NCBI GenBank assembly: GCA_017463665.1
Contig: JAFTOT010000059.1
Coordinates: 1 to 34,344, forward strand
Length of the DNA stretch: 34,344 nt
Reading direction: 5' to 3'
Source: Clostridia bacterium
GTDB lineage: Bacteria; Bacillota; Clostridia; Oscillospirales; CAG-272
Below the pieces are notes generated by a model, which ran no database searches, was not told the DNA's origin, and worked only from the letters and a program-made list of their open reading frames with translations. Below, in pieces: positions 13,383 through 23,320 of this stretch (the stretch's first letter is position 1; the number at the start of each line of letters is the position of its first letter). The translations under genes were made by a program, and so were the position numbers.

Positions 13383-14698
13383 TCTTCATTCCCTTCGCAT
13401 TTTCCTGCAAGATAATCGACAAACTGTTTTGCTGTACGCCCGCTTACGCCGCCGTGCCGCAGCTCCCAGCGGTTCGCAAGGGCACACAGCTCGCTGTCTT
13501 CCATTTGTATATTCTCGCGCTTTGCCAGCTCGCGCACGATACTGAGAAATTCGTCCTTGCGGGGAGCGGAATAGTTGATCGTTACGCCGAAGCGGCTGGA
13601 AAGCGAGAGCTTTTCTTCGATGGTGTCCGAGCGATGGATCTCGCCCGTAAACTCCATGTCGTTTTTGTCATTCCAAGTTTCTTTGATGAGGTGGCGTCGG
13701 TTGGAGGTCGCGTAGATCAGAATATTGTCGGGTCTCGACTCTACGCCGCCCTCGATCACTGCCTTGAGGAACTTATATTCCACCTCGTGCTCCTCAAAGG
13801 AAAGGTCGTCTATGTAGATAATAAAACGGTAATTGCGGTTTTTGATCAGCGAGATCACGGTAGAGAGGTCGCGGAACTGATGCTTGTAGATCTCGATCAT
13901 GCGCAGTCCGTCCTCAAAGTACTCGTTGAGCACCGCTTTGATGCTGGTGGACTTGCCCGTACCGCTGTCGCCGTAGAGCAAAACATTGTTTGCCCGCTTA
14001 CCGCAGACGAAAGCGTATGTGTTATCGACAAGCTCCTGCTTTTGCAATTCGTAGCCGACCAGATCGGAAAGTCTGACGCTGTCGGCGTTGTTGATGGGGC
14101 AAAATTCAAGATCCGCACCGCTGCCCCGAATGCGGAATGCGCGGTTCATGCCAAACATGCCCACGCCGCACTTCTCATAGTGCTCGGTGACAAGGTCGAA
14201 GACCTCGTTTTCGTCTTTTGCCGCGGCAATCTTCCCACTGAGAGCGCGCACCTTGGCGCTGACGTTTTTGTTGTAGAGCTGCTCCCGTTTCGGGATCGCC
14301 TGATAATTTGTGATGATGGAGAAGCAGTCAATGCCCAGCTCCTTTTCGAGCGGCGCAAAATCATAGTGGAACAGGTTCTTAAAAATGCGGAAATCGTGCT
14401 TTGCAAACACATTGACGCTGCCGCCATCACTGACTCCTTTTCGCTCACTGGTGAGCGAAAAGGAGTTTTCATTTGTGATGAGCAAAAAGGTGAGGTAATT
14501 CTGCCACAGGTTGGTATCAAAGCCATACGATGTGGAGAGGTCAAGCAGGCGCTTGATCTCGGTATAAATTTTACGAATGGTGGTGTCTCGGTCATCCGTG
14601 CTGCTGTCCTTTGCCGCGATCGCCGCGGCGAGATTTTCCAGTATGCTGTCCCCGCCGAGATCGCTGTACAGCAATAGCTTTGATACTTCGTTTAGCAT
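13376..14698 (-). CDS. DUF815 family AAA ATPase
   Basis: The 440-residue cytosolic P-loop ATPase belongs to the DUF815 family. Walker A is GDSGTGKS (residues 243-250). Walker B is FIIYIDDLSFEE with acidic residues 296-298. A sensor-like IYATSNRRHLI and the DTIEEKLSLSSRFGVTI segment, typical of DUF815, follow. An N-terminal region of 240 residues is helical and of unknown role. The start at 14698 is preferred because AGAGGA lies 8 nt before it and the longer reading frame runs back into the hairpin array. It is placed between ilvE and ilvA and overlaps ilvA by 7 nt, although no DUF815 protein has a known role in amino acid synthesis. It contains a 16-bp-stem palindrome in the coding sequence at 14433-14466. 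Confidence 0.88.
   Translation of the reverse strand: MLNEVSKLLLYSDLGGDSILENLAAAIAAKDSSTDDRDTTIRKIYTEIKRLLDLSTSYGFDTNLWQNYLTFLLITNENSFSLTSERKGVSDGGSVNVFAKHDFRIFKNLFHYDFAPLEKELGIDCFSIITNYQAIPKREQLYNKNVSAKVRALSGKIAAAKDENEVFDLVTEHYEKCGVGMFGMNRAFRIRGSGADLEFCPINNADSVRLSDLVGYELQKQELVDNTYAFVCGKRANNVLLYGDSGTGKSTSIKAVLNEYFEDGLRMIEIYKHQFRDLSTVISLIKNRNYRFIIYIDDLSFEEHEVEYKFLKAVIEGGVESRPDNILIYATSNRRHLIKETWNDKNDMEFTGEIHRSDTIEEKLSLSSRFGVTINYSAPRKDEFLSIVRELAKRENIQMEDSELCALANRWELRHGGVSGRTAKQFVDYLAGKCEGNEEC
14433..14466. repeat. Perfect 16-bp inverted repeat inside the DUF815 gene
   Basis: ACTCCTTTTCGCTCAC (14433-14448) and GTGAGCGAAAAGGAGT (14451-14466) are perfect complements separated by 2 nt. On the protein level it encodes a segment around SFSLTSERKGVSD, which seems to belong to the normal DUF815 alignment, so the dyad is written within the reading frame. 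Confidence 0.9.
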
Positions 14699-14719
14699 AA
14701 AATATCCTCTTTGTTTTTG

Positions 14720-14940
14720 CTTCCTACGCATCGCGTCGGAAGCATGAATTGTGCCTTGCACATGAATTGACATCTACGATGTCATGATTTCTCGCTACGC
14801 TCCATGAATTGTGACGCACAGCGTCACATTTCGGTTGATTTTCGCCGTCAAAAGGCGAAAATCTTCATAAATGCCGAAGGCAATTCATGAACACGCAGTG
14901 TTCAAATCATGCCCGACAGGGCAATTCATGCACTGTAGGG
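14720..14940. repeat. Hairpin array C: about ten hairpins joined by ATGAATT / AATTCAT linkers
   Basis: The intercistronic stretch between ilvE and the DUF815 gene is almost entirely short hairpins. They are 14720-14744, 14752-14762, 14770-14784, a degenerate one at about 14790-14803, 14811-14829 (TGTGACGC/GCGTCACA), 14838-14864 (GATTTTCGCC/GGCGAAAATC), 14873-14883, 14890-14904, 14911-14924, and a degenerate one at about 14931-14942. On the plus strand the linkers read ATGAATT (or ATGATTT) to the left of the central 14838-14864 hairpin and AATTCATG (or AAATCATG) to its right, so the whole array is itself a large dyad. Confidence 0.85.
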
Positions 14941-14947
14941 CAAATCA

Positions 14948-16012
14948 TTATTTTACTTCCTGTCGCCAGCCGAATTCATCGGGGAGCTTGCCGAGCTGGA
15001 TACCGGTAACGGTATCGTACAGTCTCTGGCTGACAGGGCCGATCTTGCCGTCGCCGATGGTCATAACATCGTCCTTGTAACGCAGCTTGCCGACAGGGGA
15101 AATAACAGCCGCCGTACCGGTGCCGAATACTTCCTCGAGCTTGCCGCTCTTCTGCGCTTCGAGCAGCTCTTCTACCGAGATCTTGCGTTCGGAGACCTTG
15201 TAGCCCCAATGCTTGCAGAGGTGCAGCACCGAGTTGCGCGTAATGCCGGGCAGGATCGAGCCGTTGAGCATAGGCGTAACGATCTCGCCGTCGATCTTGA
15301 AGAAGATGTTCATTGCGCCGACTTCCTCGATGTACTTGCGCTCAACACCGTCGAGCCAGAGTACCTGCGAATAACCTGCGTCATGCGCCTTGACCTGTGC
15401 AGCAAGGCTTGCGGCGTAGTTGCCGCCCGTCTTTGCAAAGCCCATACCGCCGCGAACCGCACGGACATAGTCGTCCTCGATCCAGATGCCTACAGGCTCC
15501 AGACCGCTTGCGTAGTATGCGCCCGAGGGCGAAAGGATGATGATGAACAGATAGGTCTTGGAGGGCGAAACGCCGAGGAATGGATCGGTCGCAATGATGA
15601 AAGGACGCACATAGAGCGAGGTGCCCTTCTCGGTCGGAACCCAGTCCTCATCCATCTTGACGATCGCTTTCACCGCCTGCACAAAATCCTCTTCGGGCAG
15701 CTGCGGAATGCAGAGACGATCGTTGGTCGCGTTGGTACGCTTTGCGTTCATGTCGGGGCGGAACAGATAGGTCTTACCGTCCTCGCCGCGATATGCCTTG
15801 AGTCCCTCAAACATCTCCTGTCCGTAGTGGAACACCATGGATGCGGGAGAGAAAGCCAGATCACCGTAGGGTACGATGCGGGCATCATGCCAGCCCTTGC
15901 CCTCGGTGTAGTTCATGATAAACATATGGTCGGTAAAGATCTTACCGAAACCAAGTGGGCCCTCGGGCTTAGCCTTCGGGTGTTCTGTTTTTTGGATCTT
16001 GATATCCAACAT
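14948..16012 (-). CDS. ilvE: Branched-chain amino acid aminotransferase
   Basis: The 354-residue fold-type IV PLP aminotransferase catalyses the last step of valine, leucine and isoleucine synthesis with glutamate as amino donor. The Schiff-base lysine is Lys 194 in GMGFAKTGGNYAAS. Other class signatures are FHYGQEMFEGLKAYRGEDG, ERKYIEEVGAMNIFF (with the PLP-binding Glu) and EEVFGTGTAAVISPVG. Length and motifs fit the BCAT II-type (ilvE, TIGR01123-like) group found in Firmicutes. A GAAAGGGA ribosome site precedes the ATG. It lies about 30 nt after leuB and is followed by hairpin array C. Confidence 0.96.
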   Translation of the reverse strand: MLDIKIQKTEHPKAKPEGPLGFGKIFTDHMFIMNYTEGKGWHDARIVPYGDLAFSPASMVFHYGQEMFEGLKAYRGEDGKTYLFRPDMNAKRTNATNDRLCIPQLPEEDFVQAVKAIVKMDEDWVPTEKGTSLYVRPFIIATDPFLGVSPSKTYLFIIILSPSGAYYASGLEPVGIWIEDDYVRAVRGGMGFAKTGGNYAASLAAQVKAHDAGYSQVLWLDGVERKYIEEVGAMNIFFKIDGEIVTPMLNGSILPGITRNSVLHLCKHWGYKVSERKISVEELLEAQKSGKLEEVFGTGTAAVISPVGKLRYKDDVMTIGDGKIGPVSQRLYDTVTGIQLGKLPDEFGWRQEVK

Positions 16013-16043
16013 TTATATCATCCCTTTCAAAAATTTGTTAGGA

Positions 16044-17117
16044 TTACAGTCTGGAAATAATCTCAGCGGTCATGCCGGTGCAGGTAACGGGGGTCGCACC
16101 GCTGTCGCCCACGATGTCCGCAGTGCGAACGCCTGCTTCCAGCGTTTCGTTGACAGCTTTTTCGATCGCGTCTGCCTCCTCGGTAAGACCGAAGGAGTAG
16201 CGCAGCATCATGGCTGCCGAGAGAATGGTTGCGATCGGGTTTGCCTTGTTCTGACCTGCGATGTCGGGTGCCGAGCCGTGGATAGGCTCATACAGACCGC
16301 ACTTGCCGCTGCCGAGCGAGGAAGAAGCGAGCAGACCGATGGAACCGGTGATCTGCGAAGCCTCGTCGGAGAGGATGTCGCCGAACATATTCGAGGTAAC
16401 AACAACGTCAAAGCGGGAAGGATCGCGGACGAGCTGCATTGCAGCGTTGTCTACGAGCATATCGGTGCACTCGACCTCGGGGTACTCCGCAGCGATGCGG
16501 TGTACCGTCTCACGCCACAGGCGCGAGGTCTCGAGCACGTTCGCCTTGTCGATCGAGATGACGTTCTTGCGGCGCTTCATCGCCGTTTCAAACGCAACGC
16601 GCGCAATGCGCTCGATCTCCATGACGCTGTATGCCTCGGTGTCGTATGCCTCGGGGCCGTATTTGCCCTCGCGTCTGCCGCGCTCACCGAAGTAGATACC
16701 GCCAGTCAGTTCGCGTACGATGACGAGGTCAAAGCCGCGCTCGATGATGTCGGGGCGCAGGGTGCAAGCACCTGCGAGTGCGGGATAGATCTTTGCGGGG
16801 CGCAGGTTGGTGAACAGTCCGAGTGCCGCGCGAAGACCCAGCAGTGCCTTTTCGGGGCGGATGTTGCCGGGGAGGGTGTCCCACTTGGGACCGCCTACAG
16901 CGCCGAGCAGTACGCTGTCGCTGTTTTTGCATCCCTCAACGGTTTCCTTCGGCAGGGGTTCGCCGCACGCGTCGATCGCACAGCCGCCTGCCAGATAGGG
17001 AGTGAAGTTAAAGGTATGACCGTACTTTTTGCCGATGACCTCCAGCACCTCAACAGCGCTGTCTACGATCTCGGGGCCGATACCGTCACCCTTAACAAGA
17101 GCTATATTGAATTCCAT
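16044..17117 (-). CDS. leuB: 3-isopropylmalate dehydrogenase
   Basis: The 357-residue NAD-dependent oxidative decarboxylase of the isocitrate/isopropylmalate dehydrogenase family is the third step of the leucine branch. Motifs include the N-terminal [30 protein letters not shown] and [17 protein letters not shown] with its substrate-binding arginines. Further on are [14 protein letters not shown], the metal-binding [16 protein letters not shown] and the NAD-site [17 protein letters not shown]. The length is normal. The ATG overlaps the leuD stop by one base (TAATG), giving tight coupling. Confidence 0.97.
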   Translation of the reverse strand: MEFNIALVKGDGIGPEIVDSAVEVLEVIGKKYGHTFNFTPYLAGGCAIDACGEPLPKETVEGCKNSDSVLLGAVGGPKWDTLPGNIRPEKALLGLRAALGLFTNLRPAKIYPALAGACTLRPDIIERGFDLVIVRELTGGIYFGERGRREGKYGPEAYDTEAYSVMEIERIARVAFETAMKRRKNVISIDKANVLETSRLWRETVHRIAAEYPEVECTDMLVDNAAMQLVRDPSRFDVVVTSNMFGDILSDEASQITGSIGLLASSSLGSGKCGLYEPIHGSAPDIAGQNKANPIATILSAAMMLRYSFGLTEEADAIEKAVNETLEAGVRTADIVGDSGATPVTCTGMTAEIISRL

Positions 17118-17614
17118 TACTTGTTTGCCTCCTGCTTTGCTTTGATATAGGGGAGAAGTCCGCCGGCATCAATGATACCGTTGATGAACGCAGGGAAAGC
17201 AGCCGCACGGAAGGTCTCGCCGGTGGTCTCATCGGTGATCACACCGGTGGAGAAGTCCACGGAAACCTTGTCGCCGGCATTGATCTTCTCTGCTGCTTCG
17301 GGGCACTCGAGGATCGGGAAGCCGATGTTGATCGCGTTGCGGTAGAAGATACGCGCAAAGCTTGCCGCGATAACGCAGGAAATGCCGCTGGCGCGGATTG
17401 CGATGGGCGCGTGCTCACGGGAGGAGCCGCAGCCGAAGTTTGCGCCGCCGACCATGATGTCGCCTGCCTGCACGTTCTTGACGAAATCGATGTCGATGTC
17501 TTCCATGCAGTGTTTTGCGAGATCCTCGGGCGAGGGTGCGTTCAGATATCTTGCGGGGATAATTACGTCGGTGTCTACGTTGTCACCGTATTTAAAAACT
17601 CTTCCTTGTGCCAT
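17117..17614 (-). CDS. leuD: 3-isopropylmalate dehydratase small subunit
   Basis: The 165-residue swivel domain of isopropylmalate isomerase works with LeuC to convert 2-isopropylmalate to 3-isopropylmalate. Visible are [16 protein letters not shown] and the substrate-binding loop [17 protein letters not shown], followed by [23 protein letters not shown]. The short length (about 165 rather than 200 residues) is the form common in Clostridia and archaea. GGAGG overlaps the end of leuC, 4 nt of gap separate the genes, and the stop overlaps leuB. Confidence 0.97.
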   Translation of the reverse strand: MAQGRVFKYGDNVDTDVIIPARYLNAPSPEDLAKHCMEDIDIDFVKNVQAGDIMVGGANFGCGSSREHAPIAIRASGISCVIAASFARIFYRNAINIGFPILECPEAAEKINAGDKVSVDFSTGVITDETTGETFRAAAFPAFINGIIDAGGLLPYIKAKQEANK

Positions 17615-17617
17615 TGT

Positions 17618-18883
17618 TTAGCCCTCCAAATCCTCAGGCGAAGCCATGCATCCCTTTACTGCCGATGCCGCTGCAATCGCGGGGCTGGCGAGGATAACTT
17701 CACTCTTGGTATGTCCCATTCTGCCGACAAAGTTGCGGTTGGTGGTAGCGACGGCGCGCTCGCCCTCGCTCATAACGCCCATGTGACCGCCGAGACAAGG
17801 TCCGCAGGTCGGGGTGGAAACTGCGCAGCCTGCCGTGATGAAGGTCTCGAGAAGTCCTTCTTTCATTGCCTGCAGATAAACGTCCTGCGTTGCGGGGATG
17901 ACGATGCAGCGCACGCCCGCAGCTACGGTTCTGCCCTTGAAGATTGCAGCGGCAGCACGCAGGTCGGAGATACGACCGTTTGTGCAGGAGCCGATGACAC
18001 ACTGGTCGATGTGCATGCCCTTGACCTCGTCGATGGTCTTGGTATTGGAGGGCAAATGCGGCAGGGATACGGTGGGTTTCAGCTCGGAGAGATCAATGGT
18101 CACTTCCTGCTCATACTCTGCATCCTCGTCTGCTTCGTATACGACGACGGGACGCTGGAATCTGTCTTTTACATACTCCATGGTCTTTTCGTCCACAGGG
18201 AAAATGCCGTTTTTGCCGCCTGCCTCGATCGCCATGTTCGCGATGGTAAAGCGGTCGTCCATGGAGAGCTCTGCAACGCCTTCGCCCGCGAACTCAATGG
18301 ACTTGTAGAGAGCACCGTCTACGCCGATCAGACCGATCAGGTGCAGGATGACGTCCTTACCGCTGACATACTTCTGCAGCTTGCCGACAAGGTTTACCTT
18401 GATCGCGGACGGAACCTTGAACCAGTTCTCGCCTGCAGCCATGCCCGCTGCCATGTCGGTGGAACCAACACCCGTGGAGAACGCGCCGAGCGCGCCGTAG
18501 GTGCAAGTGTGCGAATCCGCACCGATGATGCAGTCGCCGGGGCCGACAAGACCTTTTTCGGGCAGAAGCGCGTGCTCGATGCCGACGCATCCTACATCAT
18601 AGAGATGGGTGATATCAAATCTCTTTGCAAAATCTCTTGCGGTAGCGCAGAGCTGTGCCGACTTGATGTCCTTGCAGGGGGTGTAGTGGTCGAGTACGAT
18701 CGCGATTCTATCCTTATCAAAAACTTTTGTAAAGCCCGCGTCGTCAAATACCTTGACGGCAACGGGGGTGGTAACATCGTTGCCGAGTACCAGATCCAAG
18801 CGTGCCTCGATCAGGTCGCCCGCTTTAACAGAGGGCAGACCTGCGTGCGCCGCGAGGATCTTTTGTGTCATTGTCATTCCCAT
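17618..18883 (-). CDS. leuC: 3-isopropylmalate dehydratase large subunit
   Basis: The 421-residue [4Fe-4S] aconitase-superfamily subunit forms isopropylmalate isomerase with LeuD. Cluster ligand motifs are [17 protein letters not shown] and [34 protein letters not shown] supplies active-site residues. The length fits the shorter homoaconitase-like LeuC form. The start at 18883 ([15 protein letters not shown]) is preferred over an earlier in-frame ATG at 18925 because AAAGGA sits 8 nt before it and the earlier frame runs through the leuA-leuC hairpin. Confidence 0.97.
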   Translation of the reverse strand: MGMTMTQKILAAHAGLPSVKAGDLIEARLDLVLGNDVTTPVAVKVFDDAGFTKVFDKDRIAIVLDHYTPCKDIKSAQLCATARDFAKRFDITHLYDVGCVGIEHALLPEKGLVGPGDCIIGADSHTCTYGALGAFSTGVGSTDMAAGMAAGENWFKVPSAIKVNLVGKLQKYVSGKDVILHLIGLIGVDGALYKSIEFAGEGVAELSMDDRFTIANMAIEAGGKNGIFPVDEKTMEYVKDRFQRPVVVYEADEDAEYEQEVTIDLSELKPTVSLPHLPSNTKTIDEVKGMHIDQCVIGSCTNGRISDLRAAAAIFKGRTVAAGVRCIVIPATQDVYLQAMKEGLLETFITAGCAVSTPTCGPCLGGHMGVMSEGERAVATTNRNFVGRMGHTKSEVILASPAIAAASAVKGCMASPEDLEG

Positions 18884-18901
18884 TATGTTAATCCTTTCTA
18901 T

Positions 18902-18925
18902 TTGAAAGATGTCTGCATCTTTCAA
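18902..18925 (-). repeat. Intercistronic hairpin at the leuA-leuC junction
   Basis: TTGAAAGATG and CATCTTTCAA form a perfect 10-bp stem with a 4-nt loop, overlapping the leuA stop codon and lying just before the leuC ribosome site. There is no T run on the minus strand. It could act as a processing or stability element. Confidence 0.75.
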
Positions 18926-20451
18926 GCCTGAACAGCCGCCTGCATCTTGTTGACGGCATTGATATACGCTTTCAAACTTGCTTCTATGATATCCGTGGAA
19001 AGTCCGCGGCCGACATAGGTGCGGTCGCCGGCTTTCAGCTTAACGGATACATCGCCGAGCGTGTCCTTACCCTCAGAGGTGGAGTTGATGGTATACAGCT
19101 CCAAGGTATGCTCGACCGGATTTACTATATTGTCGATTGCCTTGAACGAAGCGTCGATCGGACCGTCGCCGAGGGATACGCCCTCGTATTTTTCTCCGTC
19201 CTTCTTCAGGCAGACCGTGCTGGTCGCCGTGGTAAAGTTGGAGGTGTGTACGTCGAACCAATCCAGTGTGAATGCAGCGCTCTCATCCAGCTCCTCTACA
19301 GAAGCCTTGTGGAGCACGATCGCTTCGATATCGGCATCGTTGATCGTCTTCTTTTTATCGCAGAGTACCTTGAATTCCTCAAAGCAGCTGAGCAGTTCTT
19401 CGGGGGTGAGCGTGTAGCCCAACTCTTTCAGATGGCTCTCAAACGCGTGCTTACCCGAGTGCTTGCCGAGGACGATGTTGTTGGTATGGATACCGACTGC
19501 CTCGGGGGTGAGGATCTCGTAGGTCTGCTTGTTTGCCAGCACGCCGTGCTGGTGGATGCCCGACTCATGTGCAAATGCGTTTTTGCCGACGATCGGCTTG
19601 TTGAGCGGTGCGTTCTGACCGATCACGGTGTAGACCGCCTTACTGGTGCGGTAGATCTGCGTGGTATCGAGACGGGTGGTAACATTGTAAAGATCGGGGC
19701 GTGTGTGCATTGCCATGACGACCTCTTCGAGCGAGGTGTTGCCTGCTCTCTCGCCGAGACCGTTGACCGTGCACTCGATCTGTCTTGCGCCGCCGAGCAC
19801 GCCTGCAAGCGAATTTGCAACGCCCATGCCGAGGTCATTGTGGCAGTGTACCGAAAACTCGACCTTGTCGGCATTCGGCACTGTCTTTATCAAATACTCG
19901 ATCAGCGCGCGCATTTCGTTTGGCGTGGTATATCCGACGGTGTCGGGGATGTTGAGGACAGTTGCACCGTTTTTGATCGCGGTGTCCACTACTTTTGCCA
20001 AAAATTCGGGTTCGCTGCGAGTCGCATCCTCAGCCGAGAATTCGATGTTCGAGCAATATTTCTTTGCATACGCTACCATTTCGGCAGTTCTGGCAAGTAC
20101 CTGCTCGGGAGTCATGCGCAGCTTATACTCCATATGTACGGGGGATGTTGCGATAAAGACATGGATACGCGGGTCGGCAGCGACTTTCACTGCCTCCCAC
20201 GCGGTATCGATATCCTTTTGTGCCGCTCTTGCGAGCGAAGCAACGGTGCAGTCCTTGACCGCCTTTGCGATCTCGTTGACCGACTCAAAGTCGCCGGGCG
20301 AGGAAATGGCAAAGCCCGCTTCGATGATGTCTACCTTCATCTTTTCAAGGCACTTTGCAATCTCCAGCTTTTCGCGCAGATTCATGCTGCAGCCGGGCGA
20401 CTGCTCACCGTCGCGAAGGGTGGTATCAAAAATTTTTACCTGGTTGCTCAT
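18922..20451 (-). CDS. leuA: 2-isopropylmalate synthase
   Basis: The 509-residue enzyme condenses acetyl-CoA with 2-oxoisovalerate, the first step of leucine synthesis. The catalytic TIM barrel starts with [18 protein letters not shown] (Asp and Arg active-site residues) and includes the metal-binding HxH in [13 protein letters not shown] and [15 protein letters not shown]. The C-terminal third is the LeuA allosteric dimer domain that mediates leucine feedback inhibition, ending around [20 protein letters not shown]. The start is chosen at 20451 because AAGGAG lies 6 nt upstream; a longer frame to 20481 would overlap ilvD. The gap to ilvD is 10 nt. Confidence 0.97.
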   Translation of the reverse strand: MSNQVKIFDTTLRDGEQSPGCSMNLREKLEIAKCLEKMKVDIIEAGFAISSPGDFESVNEIAKAVKDCTVASLARAAQKDIDTAWEAVKVAADPRIHVFIATSPVHMEYKLRMTPEQVLARTAEMVAYAKKYCSNIEFSAEDATRSEPEFLAKVVDTAIKNGATVLNIPDTVGYTTPNEMRALIEYLIKTVPNADKVEFSVHCHNDLGMGVANSLAGVLGGARQIECTVNGLGERAGNTSLEEVVMAMHTRPDLYNVTTRLDTTQIYRTSKAVYTVIGQNAPLNKPIVGKNAFAHESGIHQHGVLANKQTYEILTPEAVGIHTNNIVLGKHSGKHAFESHLKELGYTLTPEELLSCFEEFKVLCDKKKTINDADIEAIVLHKASVEELDESAAFTLDWFDVHTSNFTTATSTVCLKKDGEKYEGVSLGDGPIDASFKAIDNIVNPVEHTLELYTINSTSEGKDTLGDVSVKLKAGDRTYVGRGLSTDIIEASLKAYINAVNKMQAAVQA

Positions 20452-20461
20452 TTCGTTCTCC

Positions 20462-22126
20462 TTACACTTCGAGAATTGCACCTTTGTCCGCAGAGGTCAC
20501 AAGCTTTGCGTAGCGTGCGATATAGCCGGTCTTGACCTTCGGCTCGGGGCATACCCATTTTGCACGGCGCGCAGCGAGAACCTCGTCGGTAACTTCCAGT
20601 GTGATCTTACAGTTTTTAATGTCGATGGAGATGATGTCTCCTTCTTCTACAAGTGCGATATTGCCGCCTGCCGCAGCCTCGGGGCTGACATGTCCGATCG
20701 CCGCGCCGCGGGTAGCACCCGAGAAACGTCCGTCGGTGATGAGCGCAACGCTCTCGCCGAGTCCCATGCCGCAAATTGCGGAAGTGGGGTTGAGCATTTC
20801 ACGCATGCCGGGACCGCCCTTGGGGCCCTCGTAGCGGATCACAACGACGTCGCCGGGCTTGATGTTGCCCGCGTAGATCGACGCGATCGCCTCCTCCTCG
20901 GAGTTGAACACGCGTGCAGGCCCGCTGTGTACCATCATTTCGGGGGCCACAGCCGACTGCTTGACCACGCAGCCGTCGGGAGCAATGTTGCCCTTCAGCA
21001 CTGCGATGCCGCCGTTTTCGGAGTACGGATTGTCGATCGGTCGAATGACCTCGGGGTTCTTGTTGACAACGCCTTCGAGATTTTCCGCCATGGTCTTGCC
21101 GGTAACGGTCATAACGCTCGTATCCAGCAAATTCTTTTTGGTCAGCTCCTGCATAACGGCGTATACGCCGCCCGCGCGGTTGAGATCTTCCATGAAGGTA
21201 TCGCCTGCGGGTGCAAGGTGGCAAAGGTTGGGCGTTTTGCGGCTGATCTCGTTAGACATGTCGAGACTGATCTCAACGCCTGCCTCATGCGCGATGGCGG
21301 GAAGGTGCAGCATGGTATTGGTGGAGCAGCCGAGCGCCATATCGACCGTCTCGGCATTGTGGAACGCCGCCTCGGTCATGATGTCGCGAGGACGGATGTC
21401 CTTTTTGATCAGGTCCATGATCTGCATGCCCGCTTTCTTTGCAAAGCGCAGACGCGCCGAAAGGGGTGCGGGAATGGTGCCGTTGCCCGAGAGCGCCATG
21501 CCGATCGCCTCGGTCAGACAGTTCATCGAGTTTGCGGTGTACATACCCGAGCAGGAACCGCAGGACGGGCAGGCGTTTTCTTCATAGTCCTTCACGCCGC
21601 ATTCGTCCATGGTACCCGCGTGGTATGCGCCGACCGCCTCAAACATGTGGCTCAGGCAAGTACGGCGACCGTCCTCGAGATGACCTGCGAGCATCGGACC
21701 GCCCGAGCAGAAAATGGTCGGGATGTTCAGTCTTGCCGCCGCCATCAGAAGTCCCGGAACGTTCTTATCGCAGTTCGGGATCATAACGAGACCGTCAAAC
21801 TGATGCGCCGTGACCATAGCTTCGGTCGAATCGGCGATCAGATCGCGCGTAACCAGCGAATACTTCATGCCGATGTGTCCCATGGCGATACCGTCGCAGA
21901 CAGCGATCGCGGGGAACATGATCGGCGTGCCGCCCGCTAGGCGAACACCTGCCTTGACCGCCTCGGTGATCTTGTCCAGGTGCATGTGACCGGGGACGAT
22001 CTCATTGTGCGAGGAGACGATACCGACCAAGGGGCGGGAGATCTCCTCATCGGTCAGACCGAGAGCATACAGCAGACTTCTGTTCGGCGCACGTTCAACG
22101 CCACGCTTGATGTTTTCCGAATTCAT
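20462..22126 (-). CDS. ilvD: Dihydroxy-acid dehydratase
   Basis: The 554-residue iron-sulfur dehydratase turns 2,3-dihydroxy-acids into the 2-oxo acid precursors of isoleucine and valine. Cluster cysteines are seen in [30 protein letters not shown] and [16 protein letters not shown]. The C-terminal signature [21 protein letters not shown] is intact, as is the early [12 protein letters not shown]. The length is standard. GGAGG precedes the ATG. Hairpin array B separates it from ilvC upstream, suggesting post-transcriptional adjustment between the two genes. Confidence 0.97.
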   Translation of the reverse strand: MNSENIKRGVERAPNRSLLYALGLTDEEISRPLVGIVSSHNEIVPGHMHLDKITEAVKAGVRLAGGTPIMFPAIAVCDGIAMGHIGMKYSLVTRDLIADSTEAMVTAHQFDGLVMIPNCDKNVPGLLMAAARLNIPTIFCSGGPMLAGHLEDGRRTCLSHMFEAVGAYHAGTMDECGVKDYEENACPSCGSCSGMYTANSMNCLTEAIGMALSGNGTIPAPLSARLRFAKKAGMQIMDLIKKDIRPRDIMTEAAFHNAETVDMALGCSTNTMLHLPAIAHEAGVEISLDMSNEISRKTPNLCHLAPAGDTFMEDLNRAGGVYAVMQELTKKNLLDTSVMTVTGKTMAENLEGVVNKNPEVIRPIDNPYSENGGIAVLKGNIAPDGCVVKQSAVAPEMMVHSGPARVFNSEEEAIASIYAGNIKPGDVVVIRYEGPKGGPGMREMLNPTSAICGMGLGESVALITDGRFSGATRGAAIGHVSPEAAAGGNIALVEEGDIISIDIKNCKITLEVTDEVLAARRAKWVCPEPKVKTGYIARYAKLVTSADKGAILEV

Positions 22127-22145
22127 AAAAACCTCCGGGAATTGT

Positions 22146-22294
22146 GTAAGGATATGCGGTGCATATCCTTACCGTGATATAAATCGCTTTGCGATTTGTG
22201 ATATGCGCCTATAGGCGCGTGATATTTGCCCTATGGGCAAGTGATATACGCCGTGCGGCGTGTGTCGGTAGCAAATTGCCTTTCGGCAATTTGC
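22146..22294 (-). repeat. Hairpin array B: six hairpins joined by ATATCAC linkers
   Basis: The ilvC-ilvD gap contains six hairpins with unrelated stems: 22146-22172 (a 12-bp stem, GTAAGGATATGC), 22181-22197 (AAATCGC), 22205-22218 (GCGCC), 22226-22240 (TTGCCC), 22248-22261 (ACGCC) and 22271-22294 (GCAAATTGCC). The first five are separated by GTGATAT on the plus strand (22174-22180, 22198-22204, 22219-22225, 22241-22247), which is ATATCAC in the direction of transcription. This linker and orientation match array A before scfB. The last junction (22262-22270) is degenerate. Confidence 0.88.
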
Positions 22295-22300
22295 AAAAAC

Positions 22301-23320
22301 TTAGTTAGAAGCAGTATCGAGATCTGCGTCGTTCTTCCAGAGCATCTGCTCGCGGAGCTGCTTGCCGACGATCTCCATCTGGTGCTTTGCAAGTGCCTCA
22401 CGCTTGGAGTTGAAGAAGCATCTGCCGTTCTTGTTCTCCGCGATCCACTTGCCTGCGAAGGTACCGTCCTGAATGTCGCTGAGAATTGCCTTCATGTTTG
22501 CCTTGGTCTGCTCATAGGGCAGTACGCGGGGGCCGGAAACATACTCACCGAACTCAGCGGTATCGGAGATGGAGTAGTTCATAGCTGCAACGCCGCCCTT
22601 GTTGATCAGGTCGATGATGAGCTTCATCTCGTGGATGCACTCGAAGTATGCGTTCTCGGGCTCATAGCCTGCCTCAACGAGGGTCTCAAAGCCGCAGCGC
22701 ATAAGATCGACTACGCCGCCGCAGAGAACTGCCTGCTCGCCGAACAGGTCGGTCTCGGTCTCGTCGTGCATAGTGGTCTCCATGATACCTGCGCGAGCGC
22801 CGCCGATACCTGCGATGTACGCCAGAGCGATGTCATATGCCTTGCCGGTAGCGTTCTGCTCAACAGCAACGAGACAGGGTACGCCCTTGCCTGCAACATA
22901 GGTGCTTCTTACGGTGTGACCGGGGCCCTTGGGAGCTGCCATGAATACGTCAACGTCTGCGGGAGGAACGATCTGCTTGTAACGGATGTTGAAGCCGTGT
23001 GCAAATGCGATCGCCTTGCCTGCGGTGAGGTAAGGAGCGATGTCCTTCTTGTACATGTCTGCCTGAGCCTCATCGTTGATGAGGATCATGATGATGTCTG
23101 CCTTCTGCGTAGCCTCAGCAACGGTCATTACGTTGAAGCCGTCCTTCTCTGCTACGGGCCAGGACTTACCGCCCTTGCGAAGACCTACGACTACATCGCA
23201 GCCGCTGTCGCGGAGGTTGAGTGCGTGTGCGTGGCCCTGCGAGCCGTAACCGATGATCGCGATGGTTTTACCATTCAGTTTGTTGAGATCGCAATCCTTC
23301 TCATAATACATTTTTGCCAT
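22301..23320 (-). CDS. ilvC: Ketol-acid reductoisomerase (class I)
   Basis: The 339-residue enzyme isomerises and reduces acetolactate or acetohydroxybutyrate. The Rossmann motif is [21 protein letters not shown]. The cofactor loop [10 protein letters not shown] (residues 45-54), with Arg, Lys and Ser, suggests NADPH preference. The C-terminal knotted domain contains [14 protein letters not shown] and the metal ligands in [20 protein letters not shown]. The length is that of class I bacterial enzymes. The start at 23320 is supported by AAGGAG 9 nt upstream; longer in-frame starts lie within ilvN. The 5' end overlaps ilvN by 20 nt. Confidence 0.97.
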   Translation of the reverse strand: MAKMYYEKDCDLNKLNGKTIAIIGYGSQGHAHALNLRDSGCDVVVGLRKGGKSWPVAEKDGFNVMTVAEATQKADIIMILINDEAQADMYKKDIAPYLTAGKAIAFAHGFNIRYKQIVPPADVDVFMAAPKGPGHTVRSTYVAGKGVPCLVAVEQNATGKAYDIALAYIAGIGGARAGIMETTMHDETETDLFGEQAVLCGGVVDLMRCGFETLVEAGYEPENAYFECIHEMKLIIDLINKGGVAAMNYSISDTAEFGEYVSGPRVLPYEQTKANMKAILSDIQDGTFAGKWIAENKNGRCFFNSKREALAKHQMEIVGKQLREQMLWKNDADLDTASN

